Shown: piece after piece, positions 19,405-26,979 of the stretch
How positions within the stretch are numbered: position 1 is the first letter of the stretch
How the letters are laid out: each line of letters starts with the position of its first letter
Source of the DNA: JAKANT01 sp035502095
GTDB lineage: Bacteria > Pseudomonadota > Gammaproteobacteria > Burkholderiales > Burkholderiaceae_F
Direction of reading: 5' to 3'
Assembly (NCBI GenBank): GCA_035502095.1
Contig: DATJUX010000019.1
Location: 62,001-126,000 of the forward strand
Length of the DNA: 64,000 nt
Made by a program: the position numbers and the translations under genes
Notes under the pieces: model-generated
Databases searched by the model: none
The model's input: the letters and a program-made list of their open reading frames with translations, nothing else
Told to the model about the DNA's origin: nothing

Positions 19405-20409
19405 ATGGCGAAAAGCCTGGAGGCGGATGACTTGCCGCACGGGAATCGGCGCGCAGCGCTCGCATTGCTCGCCGCGAGCGTGTTCGCCCCGCGCGCGCTG
19501 GCGCAGTCAGGCGAGCGGTATCCGACCCGGCCGATCGTCCTCTGGGTGCCCTGGCCCGCGGGCGGATCCACCGATCTTTCGTTGCGCATTCTTGCCGACC
19601 TCGCGGGGCGCAACCTGGGTCAGAAGATGGTGATCGAAAATCGCGGCGGCGCCTCGGGCACGCTGGCGATGCCCGTGCTGCAGCTTGCAAGCCCGGATGG
19701 GTACACGATCGCGCAGCTGCCGCAGACGATCTTTCGCGCGCCGTACACACAAAGGGTCACCTGGGATCCGATTCGCGACGTGACCCCGATCATCCAGATC
19801 TCGGGCTACACGTTCGGCATCGTCGTCAGCGCGAGCAGCCGGTTCCGCAAGCTGGACGATCTGTTCGCCTTCGCGCGGGAGCACCCGGGCGAACTTTCGA
19901 TCGGCACCAACGGCATCGGAACCACGCCACACATCGTGCTCGACGAGTTGTTCAACGCGCGCGGTCTGCGCTACCTGCACGTTCCCTACAAGGGCACGTC
20001 CGAGCAGATGCTTGCGGTCGTGTCCGGCCAGCTGATGGCCGGCGCAAACTCGACTGGCTTCGGTCCCTACGTCGACTCGGGCAAGTTGCGGCTGCTTGTA
20101 ACCTTCGGTGGGCAGCGCTCGCGGCGCTGGCCTCACGTGCCGACCCTGCGCGAACTCGGCTTCCCCATCGTCGCCAACTCGCCGTATGGAATCGGCGGGC
20201 CGCGCGGGCTTTCCTCCGAGGTCGTCACCATCCTGCACGACGCGTTCAAGGCGGCACTGTTCGATCCGGTTCACCTGGCCGAACTGCAGAAATACGACCT
20301 CGAGCCCGCGTACCTCGGCCCCGCCGACTATGCACGCGCCTGTCGCGAGGCGTTCGCAGAGGAGAAACGCGTCGTCGAGCGCCTGGGGCTCCAGCGGGCC
20401 AGCAGTTGA
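19405..20409 (+). CDS. Bug-family tripartite tricarboxylate transporter binding protein
   Basis: Encodes 334 aa with a signal peptide (AALALLAASVFAPRALAQ) and the Bug (TctC) fold: YPTRPIVLWVPWPAGGSTD, the IENRGGASG motif, and LHVPYKGTSEQMLAVVSGQ. Bug proteins bind small carboxylates or other ligands in the periplasm; most are orphans without TctA/TctB nearby, as here. GGAG at 19392-19395 supports the ATG at 19405; a GTG 15 bases earlier is in frame. It follows the ABC permease by 43 bases and may be read through from it. Confidence 0.87.
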   Translation: MAKSLEADDLPHGNRRAALALLAASVFAPRALAQSGERYPTRPIVLWVPWPAGGSTDLSLRILADLAGRNLGQKMVIENRGGASGTLAMPVLQLASPDGYTIAQLPQTIFRAPYTQRVTWDPIRDVTPIIQISGYTFGIVVSASSRFRKLDDLFAFAREHPGELSIGTNGIGTTPHIVLDELFNARGLRYLHVPYKGTSEQMLAVVSGQLMAGANSTGFGPYVDSGKLRLLVTFGGQRSRRWPHVPTLRELGFPIVANSPYGIGGPRGLSSEVVTILHDAFKAALFDPVHLAELQKYDLEPAYLGPADYARACREAFAEEKRVVERLGLQRASS

Positions 20410-20419
20410 CGTACCGCGA

Positions 20420-21148
20420 CTACATGTCCTGTAACGCGATGCCGATCGTTATGAAGGTGCGGTCGGCCGGGGCGAGATAGCGCCGCCCGACCGTCAGGTC
20501 GACCGCAAAACGTTCGCGCCTGATCCAGTGGCGCAGGCCTCCGTGGATGAGGCGCTCCTCGCCGGCGCTGCCGCCCGCCTCGGCGAACAGCGTCGTGCGG
20601 CGGATGATTTCGTGTTCCGCCGCCACGGCCCAGCGCGCGTGGGCGCCTTGACCGCTTTCTTTCACGGCACCCAGATTGAAGTGAACCAACGTGTCCGGCG
20701 TGGGACGCAGCGTCGTGAGCGCCACGATGTCCAGCGACCAGGTGTGCTCGGGCCCGCCTTCCTCGCCTCCGACGGCCGCGCTTCGATCGTCCCAATCCAG
20801 TCCGGCGATGACACCGGACCCGTAGCCGGATCGCTGCAGGTCGGTAAAAAGGTGCTTGTACTCGAGTTCGACACCGCGCGACCGCACCGACTGGTCGAAC
20901 CGGCGATCGCGCGCGATGGCGAGTTCCACCCGGACCGCATTGCTCGGATCGAAGTTGTACTCGGGCTCGAAGCGGAACTCCTGGTATTTCTGCGACGACT
21001 CGAGCCACGATTCGATCCCGGCCACGTCGTAATCGTCTTCATCCGCCACGGCATCAGTCGCAACCAGATACGGGCGATCGCTGGCCTGCGCCAGCGAGGC
21101 GAGGAAGCAGAACAACATGCCCGCCAGCGCTCGCTCGGCAAGCACCAT
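20420..21148 (-). CDS. putative secreted, outer-membrane-like protein
   Basis: Encodes 242 aa. A signal peptide (ALAGMLFCFLASLAQA) is followed by alternating polar/hydrophobic strands with many charged turns, for example AVRVELAIARDRRF, TLVHFNLGAV and RFAVDLTVGRRYLA, as in small beta-barrel or outer-membrane transporter-like proteins. There is no terminal aromatic residue, so membrane insertion is uncertain. I do not recognise the family. It converges on the Bug gene with a 10-base gap. Confidence 0.65.
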   Translation of the reverse strand: MVLAERALAGMLFCFLASLAQASDRPYLVATDAVADEDDYDVAGIESWLESSQKYQEFRFEPEYNFDPSNAVRVELAIARDRRFDQSVRSRGVELEYKHLFTDLQRSGYGSGVIAGLDWDDRSAAVGGEEGGPEHTWSLDIVALTTLRPTPDTLVHFNLGAVKESGQGAHARWAVAAEHEIIRRTTLFAEAGGSAGEERLIHGGLRHWIRRERFAVDLTVGRRYLAPADRTFITIGIALQDM

Positions 21149-21199
21149 CCGCGTTTTCCAGGCCTCGTTCTGAAGCGGCGAGGATATCCTGCTCCGGCC

Positions 21200-21226
21200 A
21201 AAAAAAAGCGCGCCAGACCGGCGCGC
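21200..21226 (-). terminator. intrinsic terminator of the desaturase gene
   Basis: Read on the minus strand, a 7-bp G+C-only stem GCGCGCC/GGCGCGC with a 5-base loop is followed by eight T. It begins 20 bases after the desaturase stop. Confidence 0.9.
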
Positions 21227-21245
21227 TCCTTTGATCGCAGCGCGG

Positions 21246-22451
21246 CTATGCGGCGAGACGTGCCGGGGCGTAGCTGCGGATGCGCAACGCAGTTTCCTGC
21301 AAGGCGCGAATGCCGCTGGCTTCGGCGCGCGCGATCCAGTCCTGCAGATGCGCAAGCATCTGCTCGCGCGAAGCGGCCGACCGACCCCACACTGTGGCAA
21401 GCTCGGCACGCATGTCGACGAGCGTCTTCATGACGCCGCTCTGTGCGAGTACGTCGCGCAGGGTCTGCTGCTGCGCGGGAGGAATCGCCCCGACGTCGCT
21501 CTTGCGCAGCCACCGCTTCAGGGCCGCAAAGCGCTGGCGGTCCGCCGCCGAGACGCGCATCTTTTCGAGTTCCTCGAGATAGGCACGGCGCAGATCACGC
21601 GCGTAGCGGGCAAGCAGGTCGTAGCGATTCGAGATCACCGCCTGCAACGTGTCGAGGTCGATGCCGGCGCGTGGCCGCTCGACCTTGGGGACCGGCGCCA
21701 CGCGCAGGACCTTTGCAAGCCCCATCTTCTCCAGCGTACGGATGTACAGCCAGCCTAGGTCGAACTCGTACCACTTCGACGAAAGACGCGCCGACGTCGG
21801 ATAGGTGTGGTGGTTGTTGTGCAGTTCCTCGCCGCCGATGAAGAAGGCCCACGGAACGATGTTCGTGCTGGCATCGGCAACGTCGTAATTGCGATAGCCC
21901 CAGTAGTGGCCGACCCCGTTGATGATCCCGGCGGCGAAAATCGGGATCCACATCATCTGCACGGCCCAGATGGTGAAACCGGCCCACCCGAACAGGATCC
22001 AGTCGATACCGAGCATGATGCCGACGCCCTGCCACGTGAAGCGCGAGTAGACGTTGCGCTCGATCCAGTCGCTTGGAGTGCCGTGGCCGTAGCGCGCCAG
22101 CGTCTCGCGATTGGCCGCCTCCGCCATGTACAGCTCCGATCCTTCCCAGAACACCTTCTTCAGTCCACGTGTCTGCGGGCTGTGCGGGTCCTCCGCGGTC
22201 TCGCACTTGGCGTGATGTTTGCGATGCACCGCGACCCACTCGATTGTCTGCATGCCCGTCGTCAGCCACAGCCAGAGACGGAAGAAGTGACTGGCAACCG
22301 GATGCAGGTCGAGCGCGCGATGGGCCTGTGAGCGGTGCAGGAAGATGGTGACGGAAGCGATCGTGACGTGAGTCAGGGCAAGCGTGGCAAGAATCATCTG
22401 CCACCAGTTGAGCCCCAGCACGCCCCCGTCCATGAAATCGAAGAAATACAT
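21246..22451 (-). CDS. acyl-CoA/acyl-lipid fatty acid desaturase
   Basis: Encodes 401 aa of a membrane di-iron desaturase. The three histidine boxes are HRSQAH (39-44), HRKHH (75-79) and HNNHH (210-214), with hydrophobic segments at about 15-37, 145-165 and 168-185. It introduces a double bond into membrane acyl chains, most likely at delta-9, as in Pseudomonas DesA/DesB. The last 150 residues form a charged helical extension found in this proteobacterial group. The ATG at 22451 gives MYFFDFMDGG; a TAGAAT on the minus strand at 22548-22553 may be its -10. Confidence 0.88.
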   Translation of the reverse strand: MYFFDFMDGGVLGLNWWQMILATLALTHVTIASVTIFLHRSQAHRALDLHPVASHFFRLWLWLTTGMQTIEWVAVHRKHHAKCETAEDPHSPQTRGLKKVFWEGSELYMAEAANRETLARYGHGTPSDWIERNVYSRFTWQGVGIMLGIDWILFGWAGFTIWAVQMMWIPIFAAGIINGVGHYWGYRNYDVADASTNIVPWAFFIGGEELHNNHHTYPTSARLSSKWYEFDLGWLYIRTLEKMGLAKVLRVAPVPKVERPRAGIDLDTLQAVISNRYDLLARYARDLRRAYLEELEKMRVSAADRQRFAALKRWLRKSDVGAIPPAQQQTLRDVLAQSGVMKTLVDMRAELATVWGRSAASREQMLAHLQDWIARAEASGIRALQETALRIRSYAPARLAA

Positions 22452-22604
22452 GCGCACTCCAGCAGGACGCCGCACCCAGAATGCTCCGGGGCGACCGTCG
22501 AGTCAGCAAAGAATTTGGATCGCGGCCTCCCCTACAACCGCCCCAGGATTCTAACGGCGGACCCCCGCCGCCGGTAGGGGAAATTGGGCCGAAACTGACC
22601 CCGC

Positions 22605-23942
22605 TCAATCCCCTGGAGATGGAGGAGGGTTGACTTGGGTGACGCGGATTTCCCTTTGCGGATAGGGAATCTCTATATCCGCGGCACGGAACTGCTCCAG
22701 GATGCGCTGGGAGACTTCCGTTTGGATGTTCCCTTTGCCCTGCTCCGGATCAGATATCCACAGCCCCACCTCCAAATCGATGCCATCGGCACCGAACCCC
22801 GTGATGCCGGCGGCAACCGCGGGGTCCTTCAGGGCGCGTGGATGCGCCGCCGCAGCCTCGACGAGCAGCGCCATCGCTTTCTTCAGATCGGTGTCGTACG
22901 CGACGGAGACCTTGATCGCCACCCGCGATCGACGATCCGAGTACGTAAAGTTCGTTACCGGGGTCGAGACGAGCATCTCGTTCGGAAGGATGGCCTCCGT
23001 GCCATCGAGAGCGCGCAGGACCGTGTAGCGCGTGTTGATCTCGGCAACGACCCCCTGGTATCGGTCGACCGCGATCATGTCGCCGAGTCGCAGGCTGCGC
23101 TCGAGCAGCAGTACGAAGCCGCTCACGTAGTTGCTCGCGATCCGTTGCAAGCCAAACCCAAGACCGACGCCGAGGGCGCCACCGAAGACCGATAGCACCG
23201 TGAGGTCCATGCCGACCGCCGACAATCCGATCAGGACCGCCAGCAGCAGCAGGAGCGCCCTGGTCACGCGCGCGAGCACGACGCGCAGGTTCGAATCGAG
23301 CCGGCTCTTGAGCAGGCGGCCTTCGATGACCGAGCCAAGCCAGAGTGCCACCAGCACCGTCACGCCGAGCGAGGCCAGGCCCATGAGCACGGTCCACAGC
23401 GAAACCGGCGTCTTGCCGATCTGCAGCGTGGTCGTCTCGAGCCAATCGACGACGTCCGTCAGCGCGCCGCCGAGGCGAAGGGCCACGACGAGCCAGACCA
23501 GGAATGCGATTCCGCGCTCGAAGTTGGCAAGCATCGGCACCTGGCGGAAGGCGCCACGCAGGATGTAGACGACCAGTCTGATCGCGGCCATCGCAGCAAC
23601 CAGCGTCATGGCAAGCTGCAGCAGCCGCTCGTCGCCCGCGCTCTTGAATACGCCGAGCGCGTGCAGGACTACCTTGCCGGCGAGCAATACCCCGAGCACG
23701 ATCACCGGGAACGCGAGCCGCCTGAGGCCGCCGAGTGAAACGCGCAACGCCTCGCTCGGCCGGTTGCCGGCATCCTTGTGCGCCGCGTGGTGGCGCTCGA
23801 CCCGCTGCCGCATGCCGCTCGCGACGATCCAACCGGTGGCCAGAGCAACCACGACCACGGCCGCGGTCCACGCGTGCTGTGGCCGCACGAGGCCTTCCGA
23901 CACCGCGGTGTAGAGCTCGCGAATGAGCGGTTCGTTGTTCAT
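22605..23942 (-). CDS. MscS-family mechanosensitive ion channel
   Basis: Encodes 445 aa: several N-terminal membrane helices, then the MscS core. The pore-lining helix region is LSVFGGALGVGLGFGLQRIA (about 255-274), followed by NYVSGFVLLLERSLRLGDMI and the beta-domain (VVAEINTRYTVLRALDGTEA). It probably releases solutes on hypo-osmotic shock, or carries a more specialised role. The ATG overlaps the rsmB stop (ATGA), so it is coupled to purN-rsmB, which is not a usual partnership. Confidence 0.9.
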   Translation of the reverse strand: MNNEPLIRELYTAVSEGLVRPQHAWTAAVVVVALATGWIVASGMRQRVERHHAAHKDAGNRPSEALRVSLGGLRRLAFPVIVLGVLLAGKVVLHALGVFKSAGDERLLQLAMTLVAAMAAIRLVVYILRGAFRQVPMLANFERGIAFLVWLVVALRLGGALTDVVDWLETTTLQIGKTPVSLWTVLMGLASLGVTVLVALWLGSVIEGRLLKSRLDSNLRVVLARVTRALLLLLAVLIGLSAVGMDLTVLSVFGGALGVGLGFGLQRIASNYVSGFVLLLERSLRLGDMIAVDRYQGVVAEINTRYTVLRALDGTEAILPNEMLVSTPVTNFTYSDRRSRVAIKVSVAYDTDLKKAMALLVEAAAAHPRALKDPAVAAGITGFGADGIDLEVGLWISDPEQGKGNIQTEVSQRILEQFRAADIEIPYPQREIRVTQVNPPPSPGD

Positions 23943-25225
23943 CGGCGCTCCATGACCGCGGCGAAGAATCCGTCGGTTGCATGCACGTGCGGCAGCATCA
24001 CGAACCATGGCGCGAACCGGCGCGTCGGGTCGACCTCGATGCCCTGTGCGGAGAGGACCTTGTCCGCCTCGAGCACAACGAACTCGGGCTGCTCGGCGAT
24101 GAAATTCTCGATCACCTCCTGATTCTCCAGCGCCAGCAGGGAGCAGGTCGAGTACACGAGGCGGCCGCCGGGCTTGACGAGGCGACTCGCGGCACGGAGC
24201 ACGTTGGCCTGCACGCCGTTGACGCGCGCGAGTTCGGTCTCGTCGAAGCGCCACTTGAGGTCGGGATTGCGGCGCAGTGTTCCACTGCCGGAGCACGGCG
24301 CGTCCACCAGCACGCGATCCAGCTTGCGCGCCAAGCGTTTGACGCGCGCATCGGTCTCGCTTGCGATCGCCGCGGGATGCACGTTGGACAGCCCGCTGCG
24401 CTTCAGACGTGGCCCCAGCCCCGCGAGCCGGCGCGCGTGCACGTCGAACGCGTACAGGCGCCCGGTCGAGCGCATCAGGCTTCCAAGCGCGAGCGTCTTG
24501 CCACCGGCGCCGGCACAGAAGTCAGCCACCATTTCGCCCCTCTTGGGCGCCACTAGGCGCGCGATCAGCTGGCTGCCTTCGTCCTGCACCTCGACCAGCC
24601 CGTTCTGATAGACCGGCCAGCGCACGATCGCGGGCTTGTTCTTCAACCGGATGCCGTCGGGCGAAAACGGCGTCGCGCTGGCCTCCACCGGTGCGCGATC
24701 GCGCGTGGGCTGGCTCAGTTCGGCGAGCACTCGCGCGCGATCGGATTTCAGCTGGTTCACGCGCAGATCCAGCGGCGCCGGTTCGGCCAGCGCGGCGAGC
24801 AGCGCCTGGGCGTCGTGATACTGCACCGTCACGCGCTGGAACAACCAAAGCGGGACCTCCGCGCGGACCGCGCCGGGTGCATGGGCGGTCTGCATCGACA
24901 GCGCACCGCGCACCGCGTGTTCGTCGCCGCGCAATGCGCGCGCATCGAGCGCGCCCAATCCGTGCTGGCGCGCGAGGGTCACGAGCGCGGCAAGGCGCGG
25001 CGCCCGGGCCGGCTGGGCGGGCTGCATGATCCAGCCGAGCGTGGCCAGGCGGCGCAACGCGTCGAAGGTCGCCTCGGCGATCAGGCCGCGATCACGCTGG
25101 CCGATCCGCGGATGCTGCTTGAAGTAGCGCGACATGATCGCATCGGCGGGACCGTCGAAGCGCAGCACGAGCGCGAGCAGCGCGGCCAGGTGATCCACGA
25201 CGAGCGAGGTGACGCGCTGGCTCAT
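23939..25225 (-). CDS. rsmB: 16S rRNA (cytosine-967-C5) methyltransferase
   Basis: Encodes 428 aa. An N-terminal NusB-like RNA-binding domain precedes a SAM-dependent methyltransferase. The SAM-binding segment VADFCAGAGGKTLAL and the two cysteine motifs VDAPCSGSGTLRRNPD and VYSTCSLLALENQEV (nucleophile) are intact. The ATG at 25225 overlaps the purN stop (ATGA), which sets the start; 15 further in-frame codons upstream lie within purN. Confidence 0.92.
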   Translation of the reverse strand: MSQRVTSLVVDHLAALLALVLRFDGPADAIMSRYFKQHPRIGQRDRGLIAEATFDALRRLATLGWIMQPAQPARAPRLAALVTLARQHGLGALDARALRGDEHAVRGALSMQTAHAPGAVRAEVPLWLFQRVTVQYHDAQALLAALAEPAPLDLRVNQLKSDRARVLAELSQPTRDRAPVEASATPFSPDGIRLKNKPAIVRWPVYQNGLVEVQDEGSQLIARLVAPKRGEMVADFCAGAGGKTLALGSLMRSTGRLYAFDVHARRLAGLGPRLKRSGLSNVHPAAIASETDARVKRLARKLDRVLVDAPCSGSGTLRRNPDLKWRFDETELARVNGVQANVLRAASRLVKPGGRLVYSTCSLLALENQEVIENFIAEQPEFVVLEADKVLSAQGIEVDPTRRFAPWFVMLPHVHATDGFFAAVMERR

Positions 25226-25872
25226 GCCGCGAGCAGAACGAGTTGCGCCGTAGCGCCCGGCCGCGCACACACCCGGTCACGCTCGAGCCACACCTGCCCG
25301 GTCGCCACCAGCGCGACCGAACGGGGCAGCAATCGGTGCTCGACCTCGAGCACCCTGCGCTCAAGCGATTCCGCATCATCGTCGGGCCGGACGCTCACGA
25401 CGCCTTGCGCGACGATCGGACCGGCGTCGACGTCGCTCGAGACGAAATGCACGGTCGCGCCGTGCAACCGGACGCCCGCCGCAAGCGCTCGGCGGTGCGT
25501 CCCGAGGCCCGGGAACGCCGGCAGAAGCGACGGATGGACGTTGAGCAGGCGGCCCGCGAAATGTTCGACGAAAGCGCGGGTCAGGACGCGCATGAAGCCC
25601 GCGAGCACGACCAAGTCCGGCCGGTGGGCATCGATCGCGTGCGCGAGCGCCACGTCGAATGCATCGCGCCCTTGGAAGTCGAGATGCGACAGAACCTGTG
25701 CCGGAACGCCGAATTCGGCGGCGACCTGCAGTCCCGCGACATCGGGGCGGCTGCTGATCACGGCGGCAATACGCAGTCCGAGCGCCCGCTCCCAATCTTC
25801 CGCGCGCGCGGCTGCAAGAAGCGCCCGCAGGTTGCTGCCCCGCCCCGAAATCAGAACGACGATGTTCTTCAT
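25222..25872 (-). CDS. purN: phosphoribosylglycinamide formyltransferase
   Basis: Encodes 216 aa. PurN transfers the formyl group from 10-formyl-THF to GAR in purine synthesis. The phosphate loop GRGSNL (10-15), catalytic N111 and H113 in LNVHPSLLPAF, and D149 in SSDVDAGPI are present. The frame stays open far upstream but that is antisense to ribF and ileS. It is first in the purN-rsmB-mscS run and divergent from ribF. Confidence 0.95.
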   Translation of the reverse strand: MKNIVVLISGRGSNLRALLAAARAEDWERALGLRIAAVISSRPDVAGLQVAAEFGVPAQVLSHLDFQGRDAFDVALAHAIDAHRPDLVVLAGFMRVLTRAFVEHFAGRLLNVHPSLLPAFPGLGTHRRALAAGVRLHGATVHFVSSDVDAGPIVAQGVVSVRPDDDAESLERRVLEVEHRLLPRSVALVATGQVWLERDRVCARPGATAQLVLLAA

Positions 25873-25960
25873 CGTGAGCGATTTTACGGGCGCGCTGCGC
25901 TGCCCCGTGCAGACGGCGCCGAAAGCACCAGCGAAATCAAGGTTTTCCACCCCCGCTTCG

Positions 25961-25966
25961 TATAAT
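25961..25966 (+). promoter_or_regulatory. predicted -10 element of the ribF operon
   Basis: A perfect TATAAT. A start site near 25973 would leave about 20 bases before the ATG at 25993 but only about 5 before the ATG at 25978, one reason to prefer the downstream start. No strong -35 is visible. Confidence 0.55.
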
Positions 25967-25992
25967 CGAGAGGCCTCATGGAAAGGGCGCTG

Positions 25993-26931
25993 ATGCAGAT
26001 TTTTCGCGGCGTGCCCGCATACTCCGAACGAGTGCCCTGCGCGCTCACGATCGGCAACTTCGATGGCGTTCATCGCGGCCATCAGGAGTTGCTGCGCCAG
26101 GTCGTCCGGGCGGCCAAGGACCGCGCCATTGCCCCGGCGGTGATGACGTTCGAACCCCATCCGCGCGAGTTTTTTTCGCCCCAGGGCGCGCCGGCGCGAG
26201 TCGCCAATTTGCGCGACAAGATCACCGCGCTCAGCGGATGCGGAATCGAACGCGTGTTCGTCATGCATTTCAGTCGCGGTTTCGCCAGCATGAGCGCCGC
26301 CGATTTCATCGACGACGTCCTGGTGCGCGGTTGCCACGCGCGTTGGCTCGCGGTCGGTGACGACTTTCGCTTCGGCAGCCGGCGCACGGGTGACGTCGGT
26401 CTGCTGCGCGCGCATGCCGAGCGGGGCGGCTATGAAGTCGCGCAGCTGCCCACCGTCACCGAGGGCGCGGAGCGCGTCTCGAGCTCGGCGGTCCGTGCCG
26501 CCCTGCTCGAAGGCGACCTGCAACAGGCCGAACGTCTTCTCGGCTGCCCGTATTCGATTTCGGGTCGGGTGCTGCACGGAGCGAAACTGGGCCGCACGAT
26601 CGGCTTTCCGACCCTCAACCTCCGCATCGCGCACAAGCGTCCGGCCGTGCACGGTGTCTTCGCGGTGCGCGTGTTCGGCATCGACGACAAGGCCTGGCCG
26701 GGAGTGGCGAGCGTTGGCCTGCGTCCCACGGTCGAACGGTCCGGGCGCTGGCTGCTCGAAGTCCATCTGTTCGACTTCGCAGCATCGATATATGGCAGGC
26801 TGGTGCGGGTCGAGTTCATCCAGCGCCTGCGCGCCGAGGAGAAATTCGGAACACTGGATCAGCTGACCGAAGCAATCCGCAACGACGCCGCGCAGGCGCG
26901 TGCCCTGTTTGGCAGCGTCGCGGCATCCTGA
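25993..26931 (+). CDS. ribF: bifunctional riboflavin kinase/FAD synthetase
   Basis: Encodes 312 aa. RibF makes FMN and then FAD. The N-terminal adenylyltransferase domain has TIGNFDGVHRGHQ (about 19-31) and the SSSAVR signature (ERVSSSAVRAAL); the C-terminal flavokinase domain has GRTIGFPTLNL and VHGVFAVRV. An ATG at 25978 is in frame, but MQIFRG matches homologues, has GGAAAGG six bases upstream, and fits the -10 position. It heads ribF-ileS-lspA-coaBC-dut. Confidence 0.94.
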   Translation: MQIFRGVPAYSERVPCALTIGNFDGVHRGHQELLRQVVRAAKDRAIAPAVMTFEPHPREFFSPQGAPARVANLRDKITALSGCGIERVFVMHFSRGFASMSAADFIDDVLVRGCHARWLAVGDDFRFGSRRTGDVGLLRAHAERGGYEVAQLPTVTEGAERVSSSAVRAALLEGDLQQAERLLGCPYSISGRVLHGAKLGRTIGFPTLNLRIAHKRPAVHGVFAVRVFGIDDKAWPGVASVGLRPTVERSGRWLLEVHLFDFAASIYGRLVRVEFIQRLRAEEKFGTLDQLTEAIRNDAAQARALFGSVAAS

Positions 26932-26979
26932 GCAAACCCGATTTCCAACTTGACTCGAAGAGTCCGAGGGGACCGAGCC

